Of a stretch of 58,723 nucleotides of DNA, positions 34,488-43,116 are shown in pieces. Every line of letters starts with the position of its first letter. Positions within the stretch are counted from its first letter, which is position 1. The notes below the pieces were generated by a model that was not told where the DNA came from, did not search any database, and saw only the letters and a program-made list of their open reading frames with translations. The translations under genes were made by a program, and so were the position numbers. The stretch comes from Muribaculaceae bacterium (GTDB taxonomy: Bacteria; Bacteroidota; Bacteroidia; Bacteroidales; Muribaculaceae): contig JAIDQZ010000043.1 in the NCBI GenBank assembly GCA_029062005.1, positions 1 through 58,723 of the forward strand. Direction: 5' to 3'.

Positions 34488-35207
34488 ATGGGAAGAGCAT
34501 TTGAATTCCGTAAGGCCCGTAAGCTTAAACGCTGGGGCAATATGTCAAGAACATTCACTCGTATAGGAAAAGAAATTACAATTGCGGTCAAGGCTGGTGG
34601 TCCGGATCCGGACATGAATCCGCGTCTTCGTATGCTCATGCACAATGCGAAGGCTGCCAATATGCCTAAAGACACTATCGAACGTGCAATCAAGAAAGCG
34701 ACCGATAAGGATGCCTCTGACTACAAGGAGATCGTCTATGAAGGATATGGTCCTTTCGGTATCGCTATCGTGGTTGAGACTGCTACTGACAATAATCAAC
34801 GTACCGTGGCTAATGTCCGCAGCTATTTCACTAAGCATGGCGGTTCTCTGGGCACTCAGGGATCGCTCTCATTCCTTTTCGATCACAAGAGTGTTTTCCA
34901 TGTAAAACCGAATCCCGATACAAGTCTCGAAGATTTCGAACTTGAACTCATGGATCTCGATGCAGAACTTGAGGCTGAAGACGAGGAGTGGCTCGTTTAT
35001 GGTGCATTTGACCAGTTCAACAACATCCAAAAGTTCCTTGAAGGATCTGGACTGGAGATTGTCAGTGCCGAATTCGAAAGAATTCCGACAGACTATAAGG
35101 ATGTGACTCCTGAGCAGCGTGAGAGCATTGAGAAACTTCTCGAACGTTTCGAGGATGATGACGATGTGCAGAACGTGTTCCATAACATGAAGGAAGCTGA
35201 AGAATAA
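34488..35207 (+). CDS. YebC/PmpR-family translation or transcription factor
   Basis: 239 residues from ATG 34488; 'MGRAFEFRKARKLKRWGNMS' is the usual Bacteroidetes N-terminus. Further marks: 'GGPDPDMNPRLRMLMHNAKA', 'NMPKDTIERAIKKA', 'YEGYGPFGIAIVVETATDN', 'NRTVANVR'-like text and 'GSLGTQGSLSFLF'. Family members act as DNA-binding regulators or relieve ribosome stalling. The preceding 59-base leader is rich in CAACTCAACAA. Eight bases separate it from the next gene. Confidence 0.95.
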   Translation: MGRAFEFRKARKLKRWGNMSRTFTRIGKEITIAVKAGGPDPDMNPRLRMLMHNAKAANMPKDTIERAIKKATDKDASDYKEIVYEGYGPFGIAIVVETATDNNQRTVANVRSYFTKHGGSLGTQGSLSFLFDHKSVFHVKPNPDTSLEDFELELMDLDAELEAEDEEWLVYGAFDQFNNIQKFLEGSGLEIVSAEFERIPTDYKDVTPEQRESIEKLLERFEDDDDVQNVFHNMKEAEE

Positions 35208-35215
35208 TTTACCGC

Positions 35216-36598
35216 ATGAAATACTTCCTCAAAATATTTATGATAGCGGTGGCCATGGTCACCGCTATTCCGTCTTTTGCTGTCTCCGATAAGGAGATGG
35301 AGCAGGCAAAGACTCTGGCTGCCAAGCATTATCTGCGCTATGCCAACAACGGTTCAGACTATCTGGATAAGCTGAATCCGACCTCTATGAGTGAACTGAC
35401 AAAATCCCTCAAGAACAAGGAGATTGAAAATATCAAGAGTTTCAATGCCGTGGCGGTTCCTAAGGATTATGCTTCATGGGACAAACAGAAACTTGTGGAG
35501 TATTGGAGTTCTACTTTCTTTAAGGCTCCTGGTCTGAAGGAAGACGGCAAGAAATGTCTCGGCATTCTTGCCCGAAACCTTAACAAGATAAATGTAAGTG
35601 CTTCCGCTGCTCCTAAGGAAGCGGCACCTGCCGCCGCTGACCAGGCTGATACTGATGCTCGGAAACCTGAAGTGACTTCATCGCCTGCCCCTTCCCCCGC
35701 TCAATCGCCGGAAAAATCGCAGTCGCAAGAAGAGACTGTAGATAATCCAGTTGTGGATCAGGTTGACACGGATGTCGATGCCGTTGTAGCTCAGGCTGAT
35801 GCCGATACCGGTATGGCTGAGGAACAGACTCCTAAATCAAGCAATACAGGGTGGTATATAGGAATACTGGTGGTGCTGATCGGTGTGGTGGTGTGGCTCG
35901 TAATGTACGCTTCAAAGAGCATGAAAGAGACAGGTGCATCTGCATCCGGCAACAAGGATATGGATAAGGAAATCCGTGACACCAAGCGCGCCGCAAAGGA
36001 AGAACTCAATAAGATGAGGGAGCAGTATGCAAGCTCGCTGACTTCTAAAAATGAAGATATAAAGCATCTGAAGGCTCAATGCGAAACCCTTGAATCTCAA
36101 CTGGAGGCGGCACGCAGGGATGCGGAAACCTTGAAGCGAGAGCTGGCTGCCGCTAAGGAAGCTGCGGCTCAACGTCCCGTAGTTCGCGAATCCGTACAGC
36201 AATCCAGGGAGTCAGCTCACGTTGTCCCTGCAGCACATGAAGCAAAGCCGCAGACACCACAGGCAAAAGGTCCTGGTCTTCCTCCGGTGGTATTTCTCGG
36301 TCACGTCAATCAAAAAGGTCTTTTCGTAAAGGCATCCCGCAGTCTTAACGCAGAGTATTCCGTATATAGGATGGACATTCCCGATGGACATCATGGCGTA
36401 TTTAAAGTCGTTAATAATCCCGACATCCTTGATCGTCTTCTCGAAAACCCGGAGCACTGGCTTGCTGGTGGATGCTTGATTGAGAATCCCGAGGACGCGG
36501 ATATTGCCGCTGAAATCGTGACTCTTCAGGAAGGGGAGGCTCTGTTTGCCGACAACACCTGCAGGGTCACTAAAAAAGCAAGAATAAAATTTATCTGA
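35216..36598 (+). CDS. Unknown signal-peptide, single-TM, coiled-coil protein
   Basis: 460 residues, not recognised. Signal peptide (to about 22), a helical extracytoplasmic domain (about 23-125), a Pro/Ala/Asp/Gln-rich linker (about 125-205), one membrane helix (about 212-232, 'WYIGILVVLIGVVVWLVMYA'), a coiled coil (about 245-325, 'LEAARRDAETLKRELAAAKE'), and a compact C-terminal domain from about 355 beginning 'LPPVVFLGHVNQKGLFVKAS'. The C-terminal domain contains 'VVNNPDILDRLLENPEHWL' and seems cytoplasmic. Eight bases after yebC, 10 bases before the histidine kinase, so cotranscription and a signalling link are plausible. Confidence 0.75.
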   Translation: MKYFLKIFMIAVAMVTAIPSFAVSDKEMEQAKTLAAKHYLRYANNGSDYLDKLNPTSMSELTKSLKNKEIENIKSFNAVAVPKDYASWDKQKLVEYWSSTFFKAPGLKEDGKKCLGILARNLNKINVSASAAPKEAAPAAADQADTDARKPEVTSSPAPSPAQSPEKSQSQEETVDNPVVDQVDTDVDAVVAQADADTGMAEEQTPKSSNTGWYIGILVVLIGVVVWLVMYASKSMKETGASASGNKDMDKEIRDTKRAAKEELNKMREQYASSLTSKNEDIKHLKAQCETLESQLEAARRDAETLKRELAAAKEAAAQRPVVRESVQQSRESAHVVPAAHEAKPQTPQAKGPGLPPVVFLGHVNQKGLFVKASRSLNAEYSVYRMDIPDGHHGVFKVVNNPDILDRLLENPEHWLAGGCLIENPEDADIAAEIVTLQEGEALFADNTCRVTKKARIKFI

Positions 36599-36608
36599 TA
36601 CCTCGCCA

Positions 36609-37838
36609 ATGAAACTCTCCGTAATTTCCGACCGGTATGGGAAGACTGTTTTTTTGATATGCTCCACGATAGCGGTAATAATTTTTCTGATCATATCCAC
36701 CAATCTCGTGAAGCAGCTTTCCACTCAGGAAAGGGAGAGGATGAATATCTGGGCTTCGGCTACGGAAAAGATGGCAAAATCGGAAGGAAATGCCGATTTT
36801 GAATTCCTGCTCAACATCATAGCGCAAAATAATTCCATACCCGTTATGGTGACAGATGCCGATATGAACATTCTTGAATATAGAAACTACGAGCTTCCCG
36901 ACCATGTTGAGGACGGGGAGCACGTTGCTTTTTCTGAGCTTACCGAAAAGAACCGAAAGTTCCTTAGAAATCGTCTTGAAAGGGCGGTTGGTAATAAGGA
37001 TTTCGACAGGTTGGTAAATAACGATCCGCATTTCATAAAGGTTGAGGTATATCCGGGAATCAATCAATATATTTACTATGAGGATTCCATTCTATTGCGG
37101 AGATTAAGCCTTTATCCTTATGTTGTGCTCGGAGTGATGATTGTTCTTGTACTCATCATTTACTCCGCTGTGGTTTACACTAAAAAGGCGGAGCAGAACA
37201 GGGTATGGGTTGGTCTGTCGAAAGAGACTGCTCATCAGCTCGGTACGCCTATATCTTCGCTGATGGCGTGGAGTCAGTATCTTGAGGCATGCGGCACAGA
37301 CCGGGAGGTGACTTCGGAGATCGACAAGGATGTAAAGCGTCTGTCAAAGATCGCTGAAAGATTCTCGAAAATTGGTTCCCGGCCCAGTCTTGAACTTGAA
37401 TATATTAATCAGACCATCGAATCTTCTCTCGAATACATGCGTGGACGAATATCCGGGAAAGTGGCTCTGAATTTCCATTTTGGAGAGGATGACTATGGCG
37501 TTCTGGTGTCTGCCAGCCTTTTCGAATGGGTGATGGAAAACTTGACAAAAAACGCGGTGGACGCTATGGCGGGAGTCGGCGAAATACACATAACTACCGG
37601 GCGAGGAAAGGATTGCATCTGGATCGAAGTGCGTGATACGGGAAAGGGTATTCCTCGTAAAAATTTCAGCAAAGTGTTCAATCCCGGTTATACCACAAAA
37701 GAAAGGGGATGGGGACTCGGACTTACTCTCGTGAAGCGAATCATTGAGGAGTACCACGATGGTAAAATCTTCGTCAAGGAATCAGAACTCGGTCAAGGCA
37801 CTACTTTCCGAATTGAACTTCCCGAGGCAAAAGCCTGA
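36609..37838 (+). CDS. Sensor histidine kinase without adjacent regulator
   Basis: 409 residues. Two membrane helices (about 12-33 and 168-190) around a ~130-residue extracytoplasmic sensor. Cytoplasmic part: H-box 'SKETAHQLGTPISSLMAW' (His phosphorylation site about 212), N-box 'ENLTKNAVDAM', G1 'DTGKGIPRKN', F-box 'FNPGYTTKE', G2 'GWGLGLTLVKR'. All ATPase motifs are intact. No HAMP domain is apparent and no response regulator gene is near, so it is an orphan; the adjacent unknown membrane protein may feed it a signal. Confidence 0.93.
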   Translation: MKLSVISDRYGKTVFLICSTIAVIIFLIISTNLVKQLSTQERERMNIWASATEKMAKSEGNADFEFLLNIIAQNNSIPVMVTDADMNILEYRNYELPDHVEDGEHVAFSELTEKNRKFLRNRLERAVGNKDFDRLVNNDPHFIKVEVYPGINQYIYYEDSILLRRLSLYPYVVLGVMIVLVLIIYSAVVYTKKAEQNRVWVGLSKETAHQLGTPISSLMAWSQYLEACGTDREVTSEIDKDVKRLSKIAERFSKIGSRPSLELEYINQTIESSLEYMRGRISGKVALNFHFGEDDYGVLVSASLFEWVMENLTKNAVDAMAGVGEIHITTGRGKDCIWIEVRDTGKGIPRKNFSKVFNPGYTTKERGWGLGLTLVKRIIEEYHDGKIFVKESELGQGTTFRIELPEAKA

Positions 37839-37907
37839 AATCACCACAAAATTCCCATGAAATTCCCAATTAGAAAAAATCTAAATTCAACATTTTAAAT
37901 TATTTCC

Positions 37908-38450
37908 ATGACCCTATTCATAGTTGGCTATATGGCATCCGGCAAGACAACATTTGGAAAGGCTCTTGCCCGCCGTACAGGTATGCAGCATATCGATCTT
38001 GACTTCTACATAGAGCAGCGTTTCCACTCATCGATCAGAGAAATCTTCGCTTCAAAAGGAGAGGCTGAATTCAGGCGCATAGAGTCTTCAATGCTTCGCG
38101 AAGTTGGTGAGATGGAGGGTGTGATTGTCTCGTGTGGCGGAGGCACACCATGTTTCGGAGATAATATGGATTATATGAATTCAAGGGGTATCACAGTATG
38201 CCTTACCGCTTCCGACGATATCATTGCAGAACGGATAATCCAAGCCGGCAACAAACGTCCGCTTATGGCTGGAAAATCACGTGAGGAAATCCTGAAGACA
38301 ATTGGTGAGCACATGGCGGTGCGCTCTCCTTTCTATGGAAAGGCTAAGGTCAATATTTCGGGCGACAGTCTGGAAAACAAATCTCAGATCACCGGTACGG
38401 TTGAGAACTTTTTGAAAAATCATATGCACAATTTGGAGGAATTGGAATAA
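37908..38450 (+). CDS. aroK: Shikimate kinase
   Basis: 180 residues. Walker A 'GYMASGKTT' at 7-15; 'IDLDFYIEQR' binds shikimate (Asp of D-x-D); 'GEAEFRRIESSML' with the conserved Arg; 'VSCGGGTPCF' Walker-B-like Gly-rich turn; lid 'NKRPLMAGKS'. It phosphorylates shikimate in chorismate synthesis. No other aro gene here. The 3' end of the gene contains the -33 box of the next promoter. Confidence 0.95.
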   Translation: MTLFIVGYMASGKTTFGKALARRTGMQHIDLDFYIEQRFHSSIREIFASKGEAEFRRIESSMLREVGEMEGVIVSCGGGTPCFGDNMDYMNSRGITVCLTASDDIIAERIIQAGNKRPLMAGKSREEILKTIGEHMAVRSPFYGKAKVNISGDSLENKSQITGTVENFLKNHMHNLEELE

Positions 38451-38463
38451 TTTGTTAATTTTG
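38432..38463 (+). promoter_or_regulatory. Promoter of AlaDH-like gene
   Basis: TTTG 38432-38435 inside aroK, 20 bases, TAATTTTG 38456-38463. Confidence 0.65.
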
Positions 38464-38524
38464 CCTTTGAGGATTCCGCTGATCAATCCGGGTCCGTCAT
38501 ATACCGTCAAAACAACCACGAGCC

Positions 38525-39643
38525 ATGAATGAAGAAGTAGTTCAGAAAAAAATAACCCAGATTGAGATAGAACCATTATTGATGCACGCAAATATGCTGG
38601 CAGATGGAGAAGGCACCGATATTTCCATACTTGCCAACTATCCTGATACGGACGAGACCAGGATGCTCCTGACCCCCGAGGCATGTGGACTGCTGACATC
38701 ATCAGGAATGAAAGTAGCCATGGAAGAGGGTGCAGGTGTGGACATTGCTTTCAGCGACGATGCCTATGCCGAATATGGCGTGAAGATAGTCTCTCGTGAG
38801 GAGGCGCTCGGAGCTTCTATCGTGCTTTCATTCCAGCCGCTTCGTCCTGCTGATATACGCCTTATGAAGCCCGGTAGTGCTTTGCTCTGTACAATGGCAT
38901 CCGGTCTTATTGACAAGGAGTCCATAAATGCCCTTCTGGATATGGATATCACAATGGGATGTCTTGATAATATGTATAGCCACAACGATACCCCTATATT
39001 TGCAGATATTATAGACGAAATCGATGGAAGGGCAGCAATAATGTACGCTCAGGAAAATCTTTCTTATCTCGGCGGTGGAAAGGGCGTGCTTCTGGCGAGT
39101 GTAGCCGGAATCAATCCTTGCGAAGTCCTGATAATAGGCGATGGAACTGATGTATATTCTGCAGCCAAGGCGGCACTCAATATGGGGGCTCAGGTGACGG
39201 TGATCAACAATGATGTCTCTATGCTTGCTGTGGCAAGGGAAGTATGCGGTCCCCAGATACAGACTATCATGATTCATCCGCGTGTGCTTTACAATAAGGT
39301 GAAGACTGCAGATGTGATTCTTCTGGGCACTACCACTCGACAGTTTGAATTTCCAAAGAACCTTTCTGCCGTGATGAAAGACAGTGCATATGTGCTTGAC
39401 TTCAAGGAGTCGCATCCGTCTGTTTCGGTGCCGCGTACGGTTGCTATGGCTCTAAGCAACGTAATGGTGAATTTCTTGGATGAACTTCGTATAAAGGATC
39501 GGTTTGACAGCATGATATCCACCAATGAAGGTGTAAGGCAAGGAATTGTGACATATCATGGAAAGCTTGTTGATAAGCTTGTAGGGTCTTATACAGGATT
39601 GCCGGCTGTTGACCTGTCTGTTATGCTTGCGGCACGCAATTGA
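38525..39643 (+). CDS. Divergent alanine-dehydrogenase/transhydrogenase-fold protein
   Basis: 372 residues. The N-terminal domain ('TDETRMLLTPEACGLLTSSG', 'VAMEEGAGVDIAFSDDAYAE') and the Rossmann domain ('EVLIIGDGTDVYSAAKAALN') follow the AlaDh/PNT layout, and the end ('GVRQGIVTYHGKLVDKLVGS') matches the ~400-residue Bacteroidetes branch. Key sites differ: the usual substrate-lysine motif (K-x-(K/A)-x-P) reads 'VLSFQPLRPADI'; the catalytic-His region reads 'LLCTMASGL'; and the third Gly of G-x-G-x-x-G is Tyr. NAD binding may survive, alanine deamination is doubtful. The GT4 gene starts 6 bases later. Confidence 0.75.
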   Translation: MNEEVVQKKITQIEIEPLLMHANMLADGEGTDISILANYPDTDETRMLLTPEACGLLTSSGMKVAMEEGAGVDIAFSDDAYAEYGVKIVSREEALGASIVLSFQPLRPADIRLMKPGSALLCTMASGLIDKESINALLDMDITMGCLDNMYSHNDTPIFADIIDEIDGRAAIMYAQENLSYLGGGKGVLLASVAGINPCEVLIIGDGTDVYSAAKAALNMGAQVTVINNDVSMLAVAREVCGPQIQTIMIHPRVLYNKVKTADVILLGTTTRQFEFPKNLSAVMKDSAYVLDFKESHPSVSVPRTVAMALSNVMVNFLDELRIKDRFDSMISTNEGVRQGIVTYHGKLVDKLVGSYTGLPAVDLSVMLAARN

Positions 39644-39649
39644 TTAAGG

Positions 39650-40729
39650 ATGAGGATTGTCCATATCCTATCATCGGTGATGTGGTCGGGTGTGGAGCGC
39701 TATGCTCTTGATATATGCCGCCACTGTAGCGGACAAGGTGATGATGTCCTTGTCATAACAAGAGACGCACGTGCGGTAGACGATGTGTTCCGTAGAAACA
39801 GCATTCCTGTCAGATTCGCCCCTTTGGGCGGATTCCTGTCTTATCATGCAGTCAAAGCGATATGTGACGTGCTCGGAGAGACCAAAGAGCATACAGCTAT
39901 ACATTGCCATGACACGCGGGATGCGTTCGCCGCTCTCACGGCGCGCAGCATGATGGGCAGACATGACATAAAGGTGATTCTTACCTGGCATTATGTAAGA
40001 AGAGCTGGAAAATCACCGTTCCATAGGTTTGTGTACCGTAATGTAGACAATCTTATATTTGTTTCCGAAACTGCTAAATCGAGATTCTTTTCAGGATGGC
40101 ATTGGAAAGGACGCTATTCGGAAGAGGAAATAAACTCTTTAGTAATCCACAATAGCCTTAACATTGATCTTGATCCCGTTGTCCCTGAACCTGCAAAAGG
40201 TCCCGTGATTGCCATGTATCTTGGCAGGCTGGCTCCGGACAAAGGGTTGGAAGATATAATAGATGCTCTCAGCCGATTGAAAGACATGAAGCTGCGTCTA
40301 AGGATAGTGGGTACAGGGCACCCTGATTATGTGGACTCTCTTAGGCGTCGTGCGCTTACTGCCGGCGTGATGAATATGATTGACTGGCCCAGACATAGGG
40401 AAAATACCCAGGAGTTCATACGTATGTCGCATTTCGGAGTCCTGCCTTCATCAGCACCCGAGGCTTTCGGCCTGTCTAACATAGAGTTTATGAAAGAAGG
40501 ACGTCCGATCATAACGACCGACAATGGGGCGCAGAGCGAATACATTGAAGATGGCAGCGAGGGCATCCTTGTCCCCCCGCATGATGTGGAAAGACTGGCA
40601 TGCGAGATGAAAAGACTGGCACTCTCGTCAGATATACGCGGTAAGATAGGCGGTGCTGCCAGGCGACGCTTTGAGTCCGGGTTGTCATGGGGTCACTTCA
40701 TCGCAAGGCTTTATCCACTCTATTGTTAG
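39650..40729 (+). CDS. GT4-family glycosyltransferase
   Basis: 359 residues, GT-B fold. N-terminal acceptor domain ('IVHILSSVMWSGVERYALDI', 'IHCHDTRDAFAALTA'), then the donor domain with 'IAMYLGRLAPDKGLEDIIDA', 'LRIVGTGHPDYVDSL', 'MSHFGVLPSSAPEAFGLSNI' (E-x7-E nucleotide-sugar motif) and 'EGILVPPHDVERLACEMKRL'. Likely adds a sugar to lipid or polysaccharide at the cytoplasmic membrane face; substrate unknown. No other capsule or O-antigen genes nearby. Confidence 0.9.
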   Translation: MRIVHILSSVMWSGVERYALDICRHCSGQGDDVLVITRDARAVDDVFRRNSIPVRFAPLGGFLSYHAVKAICDVLGETKEHTAIHCHDTRDAFAALTARSMMGRHDIKVILTWHYVRRAGKSPFHRFVYRNVDNLIFVSETAKSRFFSGWHWKGRYSEEEINSLVIHNSLNIDLDPVVPEPAKGPVIAMYLGRLAPDKGLEDIIDALSRLKDMKLRLRIVGTGHPDYVDSLRRRALTAGVMNMIDWPRHRENTQEFIRMSHFGVLPSSAPEAFGLSNIEFMKEGRPIITTDNGAQSEYIEDGSEGILVPPHDVERLACEMKRLALSSDIRGKIGGAARRRFESGLSWGHFIARLYPLYC

Positions 40730-40746
40730 CTATTGCAGCAAACTTG

Positions 40747-40794
40747 TGTCTCAAAAGATAAGAGTAGGGATAAGAGTAGGAATGTCTCAAAAGA
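40747..40794. repeat. Nested short repeats between GT4 and tRNA-Pro
   Basis: TGTCTCAAAAGA at 40747-40758 and 40783-40794 flank a perfect tandem of GATAAGAGTAGG (40757-40768, 40769-40780). GTCT-CAAA-AGAC then T8 after 40795 may act as a weak terminator for the GT4 gene. Confidence 0.6.
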
Positions 40795-40812
40795 CGTTTT
40801 TTTTGTAAAAAA

Positions 40813-40844
40813 TTTGGATATTCTAAAAAAAAAGATTAATTTTG
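40813..40844 (+). promoter_or_regulatory. tRNA-Pro promoter
   Basis: TTTG 40813-40816, 20 bases, TAATTTTG 40837-40844, 41 bases before the tRNA. Confidence 0.7.
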
Positions 40845-40885
40845 CATCCGCAATTGAGTGGTAACCGCCGCAATGATATTGCACT

Positions 40886-40959
40886 CGGGGTGTAGCACAG
40901 TTGGTTAGCGCGCTACGTTCGGGACGTAGAGGTCGGGCGTTCGAGTCGCCTCACCCCGA
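40886..40959 (+). tRNA. tRNA-Pro (CGG)
   Basis: Acceptor CGGGGTG (40886-40892) pairs with CACCCCG (40952-40958), discriminator A. Anticodon stem CTACG/CGTAG with loop TTCGGGA gives anticodon CGG. T-arm GGGCG-TTCGAGT-CGCC(T). CCA is not encoded (CGA-CA follows). Confidence 0.97.
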
Positions 40960-40976
40960 CATAATTTCAGAAAAAA

Positions 40977-41009
40977 GGTCTGACTCATGGAGTTAGGCCT
41001 TTATTGTTT
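40977..41009 (+). terminator. tRNA-Pro terminator
   Basis: GGTCTGACTC (40977-40986), loop ATG, GAGTTAGGCC (40990-40999), fully paired with G-U wobbles, then TTTATTGTTT. Confidence 0.75.
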
Positions 41010-41068
41010 CTGATGGCGGGACGTATTCGCGTCAATCCGAAATATAAATTATGGTTATATCGATATAA

Positions 41069-42877
41069 ATGATGCTGAACTACTGCAATATGCAAAATTT
41101 CTTGACGGGACATAAACGGGACGTGATTTGGTATTTTACGGTAGCTGCATGTCTGCTTTTTGACTGGTGGATGATGAAGACCGAACTTGGATTCAGTTAT
41201 AGCAATGCGTTTGGCACTTTGTCTAAGGCGGTAGGTGATGTGGCACTGGTTCTGATACCCTACTGGATATTGCCTCCCAGATGGCGTTGGTCGGCGATAT
41301 TGCCGGTTTGCCTGATGTCAGTATGGTGCATTGCAAATCTTGCATATTATAGATTTTGGGGCGATCTTATTCCTTCTGCGGCCTTTACTATGGGAGGGAA
41401 TGTCGATGGAAGCCTTTTTAAGTATGGTATGGCTCTTTTACGCTGGAGTGATCTGCTTTTTATTCTTTCTCCATGTGTGGCATGGATTGTAATGGTGCGT
41501 ATCAGACTCTTTCAGACTTCTCCTTTCAGTACAAAGATAAAACTCGGTTGCTTAGGAATATCTTTAATCATCGGATTTCTCGGACAGATGTCGTATTTTA
41601 AGTCTACATCATCATGGCGCGGTGTCAATACCGATCAATCGCTTAAAGAAGATTTATATGATCATTTTATAGGAGGATATACCGGACAGAAGCAGCTTTA
41701 TATTTATAACGGACCTATATATTATTGTGTGAGATTTATTGCCGATGCGGTGAGTGTACTGACAAGTTCCATAGATCTTGATGATTCTCAGAAAGAACTC
41801 ATAACCGGATTTTTAAGCCGATATGAGCGTAATGGCAACCAGGATGTGGTTGATTACAATTATGATGCATCCTGTGAGAGAATGATTGACCCGGATTCCG
41901 TCAACGTGGTTTACATAATTGTAGAATCATTAAATGCGGATATGGTAGGGAAGAAGATAGGGGGTATGGAGGTGATGCCCGTGCTTGATTCCCTTTCGGG
42001 AAGGAATGGGACCGTCGTGTTTGACAATGTGGTGAGCCAGATAAAGGCCGCGAGTTCTTCCGACGGTCATCTTCTGCTTCTGACGGGACTTCTGCCACCG
42101 GAAAAAATTGCTTATTCTATAATGTATGGTGCGCAAAACACATATCCCTCGCTCGCTGACGTGCTTCCTGATCATCATAAATATCTTTTGCTTGCCGATG
42201 ATGGAGTATGCTGGAACGAGGGTAAGACGCTTTGTAACTTTGGACTTGGCGACCCTCTCGTCATGAAGGATCGAGCGGAATTTGATGTAAATGTATTCGG
42301 CAGAGACGGAGCCATGTTTATGCAGGCAATCGATATGGTCAGTAAGGATAAGGTCAAGACTCCTTTCCTGATGACTCTTATGACCATATCAATGCATATA
42401 CCTTTCACTGAAGAGGCATGGAAGTTGCCTCAAGAACTGATAGATGCCGAAGGTATTTCAGATATGGAGAAGGATTATGCCAATATGTGTCATAATACGG
42501 ATCGGTATATCGGGGAATTCCTCAAGTGTCTTCCGGAAAACACAATAGTATTTATTGCGTCGGATCATCATCAGTCTGTGGCGACAGATTCAAAAGAGAC
42601 GCCCATGGCGTTTTTCATGGCATTGCATACCGGCCGCACTGAGCGTGTATCCCGTGTTGTAGGTCAGGTGAATCTCTTCCCTGCCACTCTTGATATCCTT
42701 GGCTATCGGGGATCATATGGCGGCCTTGCTCCTTCTGCTTTCAATCCCGATGTTGATGGATCAGTTGATTCTTATGGTAATATCTATGGAAATCCTTCGA
42801 AGGAGACTCTTGGTACACTGTCGGAAGCCTATAGAATATCGGATCTAATAATAAGAGGTGACTTTTTCCGGAAATAA
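41069..42877 (+). CDS. LtaS-like sulfatase-fold membrane transferase
   Basis: 602 residues; ATG 41072 is an equal start. Four to five N-terminal membrane helices (up to about 180), then an extracytoplasmic alkaline-phosphatase/sulfatase domain. Motifs: 'VVYIIVESLNADM' (metal-binding Glu), 'AASSSDGHLLLLTGLLPP' where LtaS-type enzymes carry the nucleophile (here Ser rather than Thr), and 'VFIASDHHQS' with Asp499-His500 as metal ligands. Relatives transfer phosphoglycerol or phosphoethanolamine to surface glycans. Bacteroidales do not make lipoteichoic acid, so a modification of lipid A or glycan is more likely. Substrate not deducible. Confidence 0.85.
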   Translation: MMLNYCNMQNFLTGHKRDVIWYFTVAACLLFDWWMMKTELGFSYSNAFGTLSKAVGDVALVLIPYWILPPRWRWSAILPVCLMSVWCIANLAYYRFWGDLIPSAAFTMGGNVDGSLFKYGMALLRWSDLLFILSPCVAWIVMVRIRLFQTSPFSTKIKLGCLGISLIIGFLGQMSYFKSTSSWRGVNTDQSLKEDLYDHFIGGYTGQKQLYIYNGPIYYCVRFIADAVSVLTSSIDLDDSQKELITGFLSRYERNGNQDVVDYNYDASCERMIDPDSVNVVYIIVESLNADMVGKKIGGMEVMPVLDSLSGRNGTVVFDNVVSQIKAASSSDGHLLLLTGLLPPEKIAYSIMYGAQNTYPSLADVLPDHHKYLLLADDGVCWNEGKTLCNFGLGDPLVMKDRAEFDVNVFGRDGAMFMQAIDMVSKDKVKTPFLMTLMTISMHIPFTEEAWKLPQELIDAEGISDMEKDYANMCHNTDRYIGEFLKCLPENTIVFIASDHHQSVATDSKETPMAFFMALHTGRTERVSRVVGQVNLFPATLDILGYRGSYGGLAPSAFNPDVDGSVDSYGNIYGNPSKETLGTLSEAYRISDLIIRGDFFRK

Positions 42878-42898
42878 AAAAAATGCGTATGTCTGATG

Positions 42899-43087
42899 TC
42901 ATCTATTTTTGTATTTGTCAGATCCGAACCATGGCAGCCCCGGACCTTTATTAATTTGTGTGTGGGTACGTGTTTTTTTCCTTCGCTCCGGGACTTTGTA
43001 GTCTTCGGGGTGCTTTTTCTTGTCGCGAATCATTGCGACAAGCAATATTACCAGTCCGATGACAATTATGATTTCTATCCAGATCAT
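42899..43087 (-). CDS. Small single-TM basic protein
   Basis: 62 residues from ATG 43087: one membrane helix ('WIEIIIVIGLVILLVAMI') and a highly basic tail (RDKKKHPEDY, PERRKKTRTHTQ). It follows nudC by about 30 bases and would be the last gene of the nusA operon. A 74-codon plus-strand frame covers the same bases, but its protein is Cys- and Phe-rich without pattern. Function unknown. Confidence 0.55.
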   Translation of the reverse strand: MIWIEIIIVIGLVILLVAMIRDKKKHPEDYKVPERRKKTRTHTQINKGPGLPWFGSDKYKNR

Positions 43088-43116
43088 GTTGACTGTGATT
43101 CTAAGAATTTTCTTTT

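Noticed and set aside
40886-40959. tRNA-Pro as an integration site
   Set aside because: No integrase and no repeat of the tRNA 3' end found within the window.
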